From: Cokeromyces recurvatus
Taxonomy: Eukaryota; Mucoromycota; Mucoromycetes; Mucorales; Mucoraceae
Length of the DNA: 64,000 nucleotides
Assembly (NCBI RefSeq): GCF_025118155.1
Contig: NW_026251395.1
Span: 496,001-560,000, forward strand
Reading direction: 5' to 3'
Notes under the pieces: generated by a model
Told to the model about the DNA's origin: nothing
Databases searched by the model: none
Seen by the model: the letters and a program-made list of their open reading frames with translations, nothing else
Position numbers and translations under genes: made by a program
Shown here: positions 1-12,499 of the stretch, piece after piece
How the letters are laid out: every line of letters begins with the position of its first letter
How positions within the stretch are numbered: position 1 is the stretch's first letter

Positions 1-1711
1 TAATTCTTCAGTAATATCATCATCATCTTCTTCTTCTTCTTCAAATTCCTCTATATTGACTATAGAATTTGAAGGCGGTAACAATATCATTTTACGTCCA
101 AATCGTATTTATCGTGGTAAAGTCATTATGAAACTAGCTGAACCTATGCATATTACAAGAATCAGAGTTAAGGTATGACCATAATGATGTAAATATGTAC
201 AACAATGAACCTTAATAATAAATGTCGAGTTTTTTTTTTTTTTTTTTGTTTTCTATTTAACACAAGTAGTTTCGTGCAGAAGAATCAGCTATGGTTAAAA
301 TAGATGAAGGCGGGGCTGATGGAAGAGGAGAATGGATCCATGAAATGATTACTACCTTTTTTGAAACCGAATGGAAATTATATGGTCAAGAATCATCTCG
401 TAAATATAAAGTTATAATATATCATCTGCATTATTATTATTATTAAAATAATAGTGTAATAGCCTATTCTCAGTCAGCTTGGGAAGAAATTGAAGCCGGT
501 AATTATGAATATCCATTTGCTTTAAAGGTAATAAATAAGAGACGTAAATTCCATATCAAAAAAAAAAAAATTAAAACGGAAAACTTTATATGGGATATAG
601 TTTCCAAATGTAAACTATCCTCCTTCTATGGAAGAGCCAGCTGGTTTTGGCATTCGATTTATATGGACTGCACAAGCAGATGGACCTGCTCTTCAATCTG
701 GATTAAAGAGTAGAGAATTCATTACATCTTATAGACCTATTATAGTTTCATTAGCAGGTAAATTATATAAATATACAAGTATGCTTACTAAAAAAGAAAA
801 AAAAAACTTGATCATTAATACGTACTTAATAGAGAAAGAATGGGTTTATAAAACCACTTTAATGAAAGATAAAAAACAAGCCTTGGCTGAAGTTCAAGCA
901 AAAATTGATAAGCAAACTTACTGTCCAGGTAAAATTTTACTTTAATTTGTTTATAGTATACACTAAAACGTCATTGTGCTTATATATATGTATATACATG
1001 TTAGACGAAGTCTTTAAAATGATACTCAATATGACAGTATTACATTCTGATTCAAAAATTACAAATATCTCATATCGATTCCGTAAACATCATGAAGGCA
1101 AGATGCTAATTCAACAAGGCACAGCTTACAAGGAACATGTCCGAATAGTTCTTCAAGACACACTTCAACTTACATCCTCTACTTCAACACAAATATCGGA
1201 ATCACTTAAATTTAAAATCCCTACTCGACTTGTATCGCCCTCCTTTATCTCTCGTCATACTCGTGTTTATTATGATCTTCATTTTCAAGTTACAATTGAA
1301 CAAGGCCATATCTTCAAGACAAGCCATATCACAGAATTTACTGTTCCAATCGTGATTGCTAACTTGCCCAATATGCAAATTGCGCGAATTCCAGATTTGA
1401 CATCTATTATTAATTATCGTAACTCTTATGAATCTCCCTTGTTTTTCGATCCTTCATTAAATGAACCACCTAGACCTCAAGCATTTCCTAGTGAATTGAT
1501 TGGCCCCTTGACAGCTGCTCTTATGACGCCTAATAGTGAAGATCAGCCTCCAAGCTATTTTAGTTTGCCCGAGTTACCTCCACAATTTGAACTTCGAAAG
1601 GAAAGAAAGGAGCGTACGGTGTTTATGTCAAGACCAGCACGAGGTGCTTATAATGGGAATGAACTTGGTGAAGCTACTATCATTCCCGGATTATATGATG
1701 AAGATTGGTAA
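1..1711 (+). CDS. Arrestin-domain protein, 3' part (5' end outside window)
   Basis: The gene runs in from the left edge and is read as exons <3-172, 270-410, 474-527, 601-757, 833-928 and 1005-1711, all with GT-AG introns and a continuous frame. The first exon has a Ser-rich stretch followed by an extended beta-strand pattern (LTIEFEGGNNIILRPNRIYR), typical of the arrestin N domain. The exons around 833-1500 fit the arrestin C domain (KITNISYRFRKHHEG, then TRVYYDLHFQVTIEQ). Fungal arrestin-like adaptors usually link plasma-membrane transporters to Rsp5-type ubiquitin ligases; that role is inferred. I see no clear PPxY ligase-binding motif in the visible part, though the tail is proline-rich. 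It converges on the MAPKK gene, with 216 bp between the two stops. The family call is fairly secure; the particular adaptor is unknown. Confidence 0.8.
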
Positions 1712-1927
1712 ACATATCATCTTCATATTCTTTTATATATATATGTATATAATTTACTATATTTATACGTATATGAAAGGAAAAAAAAAAGTGTATATAA
1801 TAAAAAATGCTCTTTGTCTTTTTTATTTATTTATTTTTTTTTTTTAATAAAGAAAAAAAATATATATATTACAAAACATAATCATATATATACACACACA
1901 CAATGTTTCATACATACTACTATCAAT

Positions 1928-3548
1928 CTAACTCCAACCCCAAACTTCCTTTACCCATTGACCCAGGTCCATTTGAACATTTTCCCATTTTAATATAAAT
2001 GGATGCTGTAACATACGCGCAGGAGTAGGTCTATAATTAGGATCCTTCGTTAAACTATTATAAAAGTTAGTTAAACTAGACATACATACACCTATATACA
2101 AAATTGTAATAAAAGAGCTTACCAAACAGCTACAAAGTTTTTACATTCATCAGAAATATGACTTCCTTGTATTTCTGGGACAGGTTGGCGAACAATAAAG
2201 TCAAGTAATTCAAAAATTGAAAGATGAGGTTGATCTGGGGGCGGTAAAGCAGGTCTATTCTGAGATACTTCGATTAAAGTTAAACCGAGAGACCAGATAT
2301 CTGACTGTACGGCATACGCATTGCCCTGAATACGCTCAGGCTAAGAAGAAGAATAATAACAATAATAAAAAATAAATAACATATAATTAAATATGAATTA
2401 TGGATATTTACTGCCATGTAATATTGAGTTCCTGTAAATGTTTGTGCGATAGAATTGATTAATTCACCAGATACACCAAAATCGCAAAGTTTAATTTCTC
2501 CTTTTCGTGTCACCAAAATGTTAGATGGTTTAATATCTAATAATGGTGTAATTTTTTTTTTTTAGTTTATATATATAGGATAGAATTATTATTATTTTCT
2601 TTACCTCTGTGAATAACTCTTTTAGAATGTAAATAGACTAATCCTTTACACACCTAAATATATACATACATACATACACACATATATTTCCACATGTTCA
2701 GTATCCATGATATTAATATAATCATTCATTTACTTACAGATTCAGCAATACGTTCAAGTACAGGTTCACCAATGACACCACCTAAATCTCTTGCTCTCTT
2801 ATAAATATCCTCTAAACTACCAGCTTCACAATACTCCATACATAATGAAACAGTTGTATCTCCATCATCTAAAAATGCACCATAAAAGGAAACGATATAG
2901 GGTGAATCACAAGTCTTCAAGAAGGCAAGTTCACGTAAAATTTGACGCTGAACAGCTGGGTCAGGTTCTGTAGAAATAGACTACAAAGTTTAAGAATGAA
3001 TAAATTGGATTGGCATTTTCTTATGCTACAATAGGATATAATATTATGTATATATATATATATGTGTATACCTTTTTGGCCATTATTAATTGAGTTGGTT
3101 TGTGCAATACTTTACGTACCGTACCTGCTGCACCTTCACCTAATCGAGACAAAGTTTCAAGATCTTCAGCTTTAATCTCCATAAAGTGATGATTAGTTGT
3201 CGTCTCAATCTGTTGTGTATTAGAAGCAGGTGGAAGAGGAGGTTCACGCAAAACTGGCATATCATGATTCTTTAAAACTTCTTGTTGTTGCTGTAAATAA
3301 GATGCTGCAAGTGAAGTCTCTTCTTCTTCTATCACAGTTTTGGTATTATAATTTTCACCACCATTAACAATGTTACCAATCTGTTCTCGAAATCTATTAT
3401 TGGATTGAGAACTTCCACCGAGATAAGAAGAAGAGTTGGGTGAGGGAGTTGATGAAGCTGATTGTAAGTGTTTTGAGCTTAGACGAAGACCTGGTTTACG
3501 TTTACTAGATTTTGGTTGTCCCAAAGCTAAATCAGGTGTAAGTGACAT
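1928..3548 (-). CDS. MAP kinase kinase (STE7/MKK family)
   Basis: Six exons (3548-3072, 2980-2738, 2653-2605, 2536-2412, 2340-2123, 2054-1928) join in frame to 412 aa. Residues 1-130 are a Ser/Pro-rich leader; the kinase domain follows. Visible motifs: glycine loop [10 protein letters not shown] near 137-146, ATP lysine in IMAKK (about K158), catalytic HRDIKPSN at 255-262 (one codon split by intron 3), DFG at 275-277, and an activation segment [16 protein letters not shown] with phosphorylatable Ser/Thr as in dual-specificity MAP2Ks. The APE region and a [16 protein letters not shown] tail complete the fold. The segment after DFG ([14 protein letters not shown]) resembles Mkk1/2 and Fuz7 more than Pbs2, suggesting a cell-wall-integrity or mating/filamentation cascade; which one cannot be settled here. 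The start ATG lies directly beside a long A-rich microsatellite. Confidence 0.93.
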
Positions 3549-3554
3549 GATGTA

Positions 3555-3743
3555 TTAAAAAAAATAAAAAAATAAAAAAATAAAAAAATAAAAAAATAAA
3601 AAATAAAATAAAATAAAATAAAATAAAATAAAATAAAATAAAATAAAATAAAATAAAATAAAATAAAATAAAATAAAATAAAATAAAATAAAATAAAATA
3701 AAATAAAATAAAATAAAATAAAAAATAAAAATAAAAATAAAAA
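3555..3743. repeat. (TAAAA)n-type microsatellite in the MAPKK 5' flank
   Basis: About 190 bp of TAAAA and TAAAAAAA units start 7 bp upstream of the MAPKK start codon, so they sit in its 5' UTR or core promoter. The open frame found through it on the minus strand (FILFYFILFYF...) is just the translated repeat, not a gene. Confidence 0.9.
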
Positions 3744-5440
3744 AGGAGTGAAATGCTGCTAAAGAAAGAGAAAAAAAAAACTCGGATTTTCTCCAGCAGC
3801 TGAGTTTGTTTGGTTATAAATATCAACTTATGTTGGTAAAGTACATGTTAGGCAGAAATTCCTATTTCAGGCTTGTACTTTTTTTTATTTTATTTTATTG
3901 GGTTATGTTTACCCTTTTGCAATGGTAGAAGTATATACACTATTTTTAAAGATGAATATCTGTAAGCAAAACAGAAACTGAACAAGATGTTATATCGCAT
4001 TTCTTTTTTTTTTTTATTGTTACTCTATTATATATATTTAATCAAAGATGTCCTATTTCACATAAGAACCCCGTTATATAAATATATATCTATCTTTGAT
4101 CTTTTTTTTTTTCCTTTTTGCTGATAATTAACATCTGACCTACCAGTCAGCTTAAATACATCCCATCTTTTCGTTGTTGCTCAATGCCCTTATAAAGAAA
4201 AAGCTTACGAATGCTTTTAGCTGCTGTCATATCTTGAATATTACTCACTTTACGCTTTGATTATACAGTTGTATAATGGTTTAAATATTGAGATTTATCT
4301 GACAAACTTTGTTTGTAACATGTTTATTCGTCTATTTTAATGACAGTAGCTTTATTACTGGCTAAAGATAACACATACATAAACTAGTGTATGTATATAT
4401 TGATAGTATCAAAAAATTCAGGGCAAATAGAATTTAAAGATGTAAATGCTAAATCAATTTATTCATAGTAAGTTATGTAATAATAATAATTTTTATTATA
4501 ATTTGATAGATTATCTATGCTCTTACATTAACCTTTTTTTTTTCATTAAGCGTTAGGAATAAGCTTTAAACAAAGACAATAAATGTGAATACTTGGATGC
4601 AGAATATATAAAAAAAAATAAATTACACATGTTTACATGAAAATATAAAATAAGACTTGCCTTTTATGTCAATAATTATTCTATTTTTATGCTGAAAAAA
4701 CAATGTTTTATTTTTCTTAAAAAAGGCATGTAGTATATACTATTAAAATTACAAATTATTAATATAAATGAATACATATGAATACATATTTGTGATCAAT
4801 AAGTACGCTGTCATAAGAACTGATTCCCCTCAGTTATTTCATCAAAAGAAAAAGTTAGCAGAAACTAAAAACCCTTTGAAGACAAAAGGGGGTTTCTTTT
4901 TTTTTTTTTTTTAAGGAAAAGTAAAGGCTATAGTTAGGTAGAAATATACTTTCATATGTCTATCGGGAAAAGAATATGCAAAAAGAAGAAATGGTTTCAC
5001 AGAGAGGTAGGCTGAGATAACCCACTCAATTAAGAGAGAGCCAGCAGCATTGGAGAAAGGAGGAACGGTGAAATGAGCCAGATAGTCTATCTAATATGAA
5101 TAGTATCTGTAAAGTAAGGTGGAGCCATCTTGCTATGAAGTCATTAAATAAATATTTATTTAGTTATTTAATATTATTATATTCCAGTACAGTAGAATTC
5201 TGTATATTTTATTTACACTTTTCATACTTATCCTATACAGTAACTTACAAAAATGTTATAATATTTTCTCTGATTTTTGTCTATTTTACATGCTACTTTT
5301 TTTTTTTCTTTTCTTTTAATTCTCGAAACTAGAGGTTTTAAGACATAGCATATTGATATTTTATAAACTAGGCAAAATATCCAAATTGCCTATTCCACCC
5401 ATCTGCGATGTAAGCTTAAAAGATTCAATCAAAATGGGTT
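3744..5440. other. Gene-poor AT-rich spacer
   Basis: No supported gene. Short frames are interrupted on all strands. At 4868-4912 there is a hairpin-like pair of C-rich and G-rich runs (AAACCCTTTG / AAAGGGGGTTT) followed by a T-run. It resembles a terminator, but no transcript can be tied to it. Confidence 0.5.
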
Positions 5441-5620
5441 TATTAAGAAATAATTAACGATGATTTTATAAATACCTTGAGAACGTTATTTTTCAACCGG
5501 GATAAGAGTCCAAGAAATTCTGTTAAAAAAAAAGAGAGAGAGAGAGAGAAATAAACGTCCTTGATTTCCCTTCCTACTCAACAGATCTAAATCCAATCGA
5601 AAATTATCTATAGTTTTACC
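5440..5620 (+). pseudogene. Decayed Tc1/mariner transposase fragment
   Basis: At 5563-5610 the plus strand reads DFPSYSTDLNPIENYL and then a stop. This is the hallmark S-x-D-L-N-P-I-E block around the second and third catalytic acids of Tc1/mariner DDE transposases (family form YSPDLNPIENLW). About 70 bp upstream, a frame-shifted stretch (YLENVIFQPG then RDKSPRNS) fits the preceding F-Q-x-D-N-x-P-x-H region with the key residues lost. Stops, a GA repeat (5532-5549) and frameshifts break the reading frame. I could not define the N-terminal part or terminal inverted repeats, so only the core fragment is called. Confidence 0.6.
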
Positions 5621-5659
5621 TGAAATGGAAACTTACTGCTTATGATATACTCCCTTCCC

Positions 5660-5660
<1 letters not shown>

Positions 5661-5724
<64 letters not shown>

Positions 5725-5750
5725 AAAAGAAAAAGAAAAAAAAAACTTAA
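5661..5750. repeat. Long poly-A tract
   Basis: About 60 consecutive A residues followed by AAAAAG units, directly after the transposase fragment. It could be a retrotransposed tail or simple expansion; the sequence does not decide. Confidence 0.85.
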
Positions 5751-7252
5751 ACGAGCTTTGAGAAAAAAATAGCTAATATTCAGTATAACATAATTATTGC
5801 TAAATTATGTTTAAGACATAGAGAAGCAGAAATTAATTTTTGCATAAATTTTTTATGTATATAGAAAACAATTCTTCAAAAATGAAAGTAGTTCTTTGCA
5901 AATTGAAAAAATTATTATTTACAATGGAAAGCAAGGATTAGTGCCCATGCCAAATACAGTTAATAAACTGTGTCAACTATTGAAGAAGAACACCACAACC
6001 ACAAAGCGTCGTTTGATATCAGAAGGCTCCCACTCCTTAGGCTTCTTTCTATTCTGTCATGCTGCATACTTACATTGGCAGTTCATTACGATAAGTGTCA
6101 ATATGCTTGCAAACTTTGTGAAAGAGAAGTTACATTGAGGGTTTTGTTAGCCAACTGGAGATATTTTATTGGATTTTTAGGTTTGAAAAATTTCATTTTA
6201 AAAAGGTAGGTAAGCGAGTCTCAAACATCCTTGCATGCTTGTATAAACAAGAAACATTTACTTAAAATAATAACACCCGGCCCCCTTTTTTTTATATATA
6301 CATATATAGTTTAGAAGAGCTAATGCCATCTGGTGATAGTTAAAGCCTATTTGGGAGCATAGTCAGAACGGGTAGTTATTCAGTTGATTATCTATTCTAT
6401 AAAAGAAAGCGATTGGAATCTATATATAACAAAGATATTATAATAACTGTAACCTGGCTCTTAGAAGATTTTGATTCTATAGAATCAATTACTACACACC
6501 TACTAATAACTTTGAATTTTAGACGTAAACTCCATTTTTTCAAGCAGCAATTGATTCAGGTGATAGAAACATTCTATTCAGAAGATGCACAACTAAAGAG
6601 TTTTACCATTTAATTGGGGTCAACTCAGATCCACGTCCAACTTTTAATAAAGAAAAAATAGAATACGAATGGTCCAGCTTGAAAGAGACGCATTCGACGT
6701 CAAAAGCAGCTAGGATGGATTAATACCACCTTTATATCGAATATCTTTTTCACTTTTTACGATCAAAAAATTAGCTAAAAAAAAAAAGACGATTTAAGTT
6801 GTATCAAGGAAGGTAAAAAGTGTTAGAATGAATGGTTCATATTCTGATCAATAGTGGTAGTAAACACAGTAGAAAGAAGATGTAATATCTCTATTAAGAT
6901 ATCAGAATAAAGATAAATATAAAAAGACTACAACCAGTTAACGAGGCCGAACAATAGTTCCAAAAATGGATTATTTCATTTAATATCGGAGAATCAGAGA
7001 GGAATTAGAAAAGTATTAGTTATAACCAAATAATATATATTGTATTCTTAATGAAGTATATAGTGTCCTTAGTAAACTTATAAATTATGAAGGAGTATAT
7101 AAGTAAGTTAAAAATCCTTTACATACATATATGTATATGAATATATAATATATGAATATGTATTATTTGTTTAGGCATATTTAATCTGGGATTAAATAAA
7201 GGGTAATTAACTCTGACTACCTTATTCTGTTGATCATCGACTTATTATGTTA
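5751..7252. other. AT-rich spacer with broken open frames, probable element debris
   Basis: Frames at 5896-6209 and 6413-6613 are 60-80 codons long, lack intron continuity and do not match a family I recognise. One contains a CQYACKLCERE stretch that could be a metal-binding remnant. Lying between the Tc1/mariner and Fanzor fragments on the same strand, the region may be the rest of a decayed composite element, but this is inference. Confidence 0.35.
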
Positions 7253-7795
7253 GATCGTAACAGAAGAGGAACGAAAAGCATTCGAGAAGAAGCAAGTTGA
7301 AGAAGTAATAGACAGATTAATATTGGTTTGTATATGTTTACAGTGGCTGCATCGGCTCGGGTGATACTCTGAATAGGTTGAGCAAATGTGTACCATCCAA
7401 GTTCAAATAGTATCCCGTTAGTTGTGTTTGGTGTAAGTATGTTCGGCAAAGACCTGATGAAGTTAAAAGGTCACAGATGTGGTGTAACAGCTTTGTTTTG
7501 GCATGCATTTTTTTTTAAAAAAAAAAAAAAAAAGAGAGAGAGAGAGGCTGAAGGTAAATTAATTACCATCACCATTGATGAGTACTTTACTTCTCAGGTG
7601 TATAGCAAATGTAATAGTCAATCATTAACTGATATTGGCAATAGAGGTGCCATCACCGTCTAATGTAAATTATGTGGAACTCTCTAGCAAAGGGATGTCA
7701 ATACCTTGCTTGATGTGGGAAAAGAAAGGTATTCAGACTACATTCAAAAAAAAAAAAAGGCCAGTCTGCAGCAACATCAGCAGCCACTTTATCCA
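7253..7795 (+). pseudogene. Degenerate Fanzor/TnpB-like nuclease (C-terminal RuvC and zinc-finger part)
   Basis: Read in one frame from about 7325, the plus strand gives IGLYMFTVAAS (a RuvC-I-like block whose Asp may be lost), two stops, then LVVFGVSMFGKDLMKLKGH, a poly-A expansion, KLITITIDEYFTSQVYSKCN, a stop, CKLCGTL, a stop and QRDVNTLLDV. The order [D/E-E-Y-x-T-S-x-x-C-x-x-C ... C-x-x-C ... x-R-D-x-N] is the diagnostic C-terminal signature of TnpB and its eukaryotic Fanzor homologues (RuvC-III Asp in RDVN, TNB-type zinc finger). The first finger Cys is mutated to Tyr. A RPVCSN stretch in another frame may be the usual G-x-R-P tail after a frameshift. At least three in-frame stops plus the frameshift make this a dead copy. 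Confidence 0.7.
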
Positions 7796-8210
7796 AATTG
7801 TCATAACAGAAGCAGTTTACCTACCCAGACTTTGGATTAAGTTTTCTTTTACAGTTAAATAATTTTATTACAGGAAGATTTTATTGGACGATTCAAGTCT
7901 CATTTGGAAGTTTTTATTAAATTCGACCAATAGAACTTTCCAATTACCGCCCTTTTTTTTAGGTTAAAATTCTACTCTGTTTAAACATAGTGTCACATTG
8001 AATTCACCAAAAGGGGCTTTATTTCACAAGTTTTCAATCAATAAAAAATAATATGCCTTTGATTAGATCCTAATTATTTTTTCTCCTTTTTCCCCCTACT
8101 CTTAAACTTGCATATATAAATATACTCTCCTTTCCTCTATATAAATATATACAAATACACGTATACATTATATACCAATTCCCCTTTCCTTTCCTTTAAA
8201 CTAAGAATTC
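7796..8210. other. Promoter-side spacer of the Sel1-repeat gene
   Basis: No coding signal. The last 100 bp are pyrimidine-rich (CCTTTCCTTTCC), which is common just upstream of start codons in this window. Confidence 0.5.
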
Positions 8211-9464
8211 ATGCTTAAAAAACTATCCTTTCATTTACACAAATCACAACCGTAAGAGCATATAAAAAAATTTAAAACTATAAAATTATTAATTGTATTT
8301 CTTAAAAGACAAAAGCATGAGCAATTGAATCGAGATTCTTTAATTGATCCCGAGGTTTCAGGCCGTTATGTTACAATGAACACAGATTATACTCGAGATG
8401 CATTTATTGGTAAAAAAAAAGAAAAGAAAAATAAATGGAAATAAAAGATATATTTACTAGAGATATTTATTGAACCTATCTTTTAACAGAGCCAAATGTT
8501 TCTACAATAGTAGTAAAGCCAGTAAGCCAAATAATGGATATGCATTCATATCAATTTTCTGAAGAAAATTATGGACATTATCATTCAAATACTATTCGAA
8601 GTTACACAGAACAAGATGATAGTAATTTAAAACCTCCTCCATTAACAATTGATCATTTTAATAATGAACCAGCATCTTCTGGAATGAGAAATTCACACAA
8701 TTTTCCCTCACCTGCTTCCATTCCATCTCCACTTACCCCGCAATTTGAAGATAAGATGAGTAGTACTAAATCCGTTTCAGAGAGTGAAATAGAGATATTA
8801 ATACAAGAAGGAATTACTTTTCATGAAAAAGGTCAACTTGAGAAAGCAACCCAATTGTTTCGTATTGGTGCTGAGAAGGGAAATCCAATTGGCATGTTTC
8901 TTTACGGTGTCTCATTAAGGCATGGTTGGGTAACAGTCAGCATAATATTTATATATAATTGTTCATTTAGGGTTTTTTTTTAAATGATTTTATAGGGATG
9001 TAAAAAGAATGAACATATTGCCTTTCAGTATCTTCAAAAGGCTGCTGAACATGCAGTAGAAGATCTAGCAAACATTACAAATACAGTCAATACATCCGCT
9101 TCTAAACATGAACTCATTATGGCTATTTATGAGTTAGGAGTTTCTCTTAGACATGGATGGGGCGTAAAGTTTGAAATAATTTATTAGTAACTTATATAAC
9201 TTACATTACTCTTTTTTTTTTTTTTTTCCTTTTTGCTAGTGTAAAAAGAATAAAGAATCTGCTGTTCAATTTTTCAAAATAGCTGCCGATTTAGGTGATC
9301 CTGATGCACAAAATGACTTGGGACATTGTTATTATCATGGACAAGGCGTTAAAAAGGACTTATATTTAGCTGCTAAATATTATCGCAAAGCTGATAAACA
9401 GGGTCAGGGTATTATGGGCAACTCTTGGATTTGGAAGCCTAAATATGATAAACCTCCAAAATGA
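8211..9464 (+). CDS. Sel1-like repeat protein
   Basis: Five exons (8211-8251, 8309-8409, 8490-8929, 8996-9163, 9240-9464) join in frame to 324 aa. Residues 1-150 are low-complexity and Ser/Pro-rich. From about 155 there are Sel1/TPR-like helical repeats: EKATQLFRIGAEKGNPIGMF, YGVSLRHGWGCKKN, ELGVSLRHGWGCKKNKESA and DPDAQNDLGHCYYHGQGVKK. Such proteins are scaffolds; fungal relatives include Skt5/Chs4-type chitin-synthase activators and Dsf2-like proteins. No CaaX prenylation motif is seen at the C-terminus (KPPK), so a Chs4 identity is not supported. The start ATG is the first in frame. It lies 149 bp upstream of, and on the same strand as, SPT20. Confidence 0.85.
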
Positions 9465-9612
9465 AATTACACGTGACTTAACGTATTTTTTATATAAATG
9501 TTATAATTCTTCCTTTTTTCATAAAATTTATTAATTGAAACTCGTTGTCAACAGCGAATTCATAGTTTTTTTTTTAAAAAAAAAAAAAATAAACCAATAT
9601 ATATAATCAATA

Positions 9613-11609
9613 ATGGCCTCAGCCAAAGTAATGGCTAAGCTTCAGGCAGATCAAAATTCCATTGCTCAAATGGCTGAACTTCATGCAAAGCAAGGAGCAA
9701 TATTAACATCATCGTTAACTAAAAAAGCAACTGCAGCAGCTCAACGTTGGCATCAATCAGTTTTAGCAACGCAAGCAGCACAGAAAGTAAGTTTGTAATC
9801 AATTATCCATTTTGAATTATCAATCTTACTTTTTTTTTTCTTTTAATAAATTCGAAATTAAAAAGACTCCACCAGTTAGAAATGAGATAGGTTTGTATAG
9901 ATGTATATTTTTTTTTACATTTCACTGAAAAAAGCAGCCAGTAGTCTCATCATTATATATTTTTCTATTAACAGAATTACTACAAAGACACGAAAATGAC
10001 TCACCATCACTTTGCCTACATTTATATCCAACTTATTTCAAATTCGAGCACGAGGTTGGTAACGAAGTGTAGTCAATTTGTTTTGAATAGAACTGATTTT
10101 AAGATTACTACTTTTTAACTAGGATGGATTCTTTTCATATAAAAGTCAATTTAAGGTTTTTCATTTTGAATGCAAATTTACTTAAACTTCTTCTTTTTTT
10201 GTTCAATTATTAAATACTTTTTGTGTTTTATAAAGGATTTCTTGACTTGTATTAAAGATAAAAAATTACCTGGCGACTTGATGGATGTTTTCAATAAGGC
10301 TTCTTGTCGTTATTATGATGGTAGGATATTATCTTAGATTTATGCATAGTATTTAATTTTATTAATATTTCTTTTAGGCTGTCTTATTGTTGAAATCCAT
10401 GATCATCGTTCTAAAAATGCAGAGCCTTCTAAAAAAAGAATTGTAATGAAACCTACGGCAGAAAGTATTTGGACAGATATCACTTTATTAAGTGAAGAAT
10501 GGGGTTTTCCATGTACAGAAGATATTGCATTAGAAGTTGAATCTCAAATCCTTGTAACTAAAACGAATGATGTTTATATCAGATTTTCTAGATATTAAGT
10601 TTTTATTTTATTATGTATTAGATTGCTACAGAAGAACCACTTTGTCTTGATCCTTCCTTTCAAGTCTCGCGTATTAGTAATGCAATTCAATATACTACTT
10701 GTCAAAGAAAGCCTAAAAGAAAACTAAAATATAATTCTGTTGAATGTGAACAAAAACTAGCTAAGAAAGCTGAAAATAATAAATTAATGACGTTAATGGA
10801 TACAGTGAGTGGCTTGTTCCATTTTATACACTAGAATAGCTAATTTTTTTTTTTTTTTATTGTTTAATACTTAGAGAGCCAAACGTGCATTTCCCTTTGA
10901 ACCTAGCTTTGGAAAAATATCATATGTACAGGATTGGAGAGCGAAAAAGCTTAAATTAGGGTCTGAACCATTGCCTGCAATTGATATTAAAAAGGGGAAA
11001 GGAAGGAAAGGTATATTAGAGCCACCAGCGCTGCCGGATGGACGAAAATGTTCTAGGACTATCCGATTTGAGAGGACAGAAGGCGATAAAAAAGTATTTA
11101 CAATTGTTAATTTATATGTATGTAATGGTGAATATGACGGGGTATTTAGATGGGGTACAGTGTATGATACAAGTATCAATGGAGGTAATATCGACTTCAT
11201 TATTGGTCCAGAATATCTAATGGAAAGTTATGTTATACATCTCAAGTCTACTTATGGCCGTTTTAATACAATTGTATGTGATAATACAAATACAAATACT
11301 GTACCGCCCTCACCATCTGTTGTACGTTTACCTGCATCAATGCAACAACAAATCCCTCAACAGGCTCAACAACATGTAACAGGTTTTCAACTGCAGCAGT
11401 TACATGCTCAGCAAAATCGTGCTATGCAAGCAAGAGTTGCTATGCTTTCACCTAACCAAAGGGCATTGCTTGCTCAAGCGCAGGCGCAGGCGCAGGCGCA
11501 GGCTCAAGCTCAAGCACATAAACAACAGCAACAGCAACCACCACCACAACAACAACAGCAACTACCACCACCACCACCACAACAACAACAACAACAGCAA
11601 CAACAACAA

Positions 11610-11661
<52 letters not shown>

Positions 11662-11688
11662 CACAACAACAGCAACAACAACAACAGC

Positions 11689-11741
<53 letters not shown>

Positions 11742-12461
11742 AATGTGTCGAATCAAACTCAGTTACAGGCACAAGCGCAAGCACAAGCGCATATGCAGCA
11801 ATTACAACAACAGGCTGCTCAGTCAAGGATTTCTACACCTCTACAATCACATCTAAGTACACCTACTACTTCTAATGCAACGCCTTTGCAACAACCTGCA
11901 TCATTACCACGCCAGCAATTGACCTTACCTAGCAATAATTTAAAACTACAGCAACAGACACCCACTCTAACTCAAGCACAGCTGCCTACTCAACAGATAA
12001 CCACAATACCGCAACAACAACAACAACAAACTGCTGCTATGCAGTCTATGGCATTACCGCAACGTTCGGTGCAGGTTTCAGCACCTGCCTCGCAAATTGC
12101 CAATATGCTGCCAGTTAACAATAATACTAGTTCTTCGGTCGTTGTAAGTAGCATCGTAGCATCAGGGCAGCCACTACAAAATGCACTACCCAATAATATG
12201 GTAAATATTCAACAAGCAGCACTTGCACAAGCACTAAGTAATGTAAATGGTCAACAACTTTCAACACAAGCATCTTTTCAACGTATTCAACAGTTGGTTG
12301 CTACTGGCGCTATACCCATTGCAGCTGCACAACAGTTAGTAAATCAGTTAGTAAATTCTGGAAATTTATCAAGACAACAACAACAGCAACAGCAACAGCA
12401 ACCACAAACACAACAGCAATTACAATCACAACAACAACATCAACCTCAACAGCCCCAGCCT

Positions 12462-12499
<38 letters not shown>

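Noticed and set aside
3527..3826. 99-codon minus-strand frame rich in FILFY
   Set aside because: It is the translated (TAAAA)n repeat and overlaps the MAPKK start.
4868..4912. Terminator-like hairpin followed by T-run
   Set aside because: No adjacent transcript or bacterial-type gene; T-runs are everywhere in this DNA.
5992..6003. CCACAACCACAA, resembling a telomere repeat I recall being reported for Rhizopus
   Set aside because: Only two units inside a broken frame; the genus is not established and chance cannot be excluded.
11404..11856. Long poly-Asn, poly-Val and poly-Leu frames overlapping SPT20
   Set aside because: They are alternative frames of the CAG/CAA tract with no exon structure of their own.
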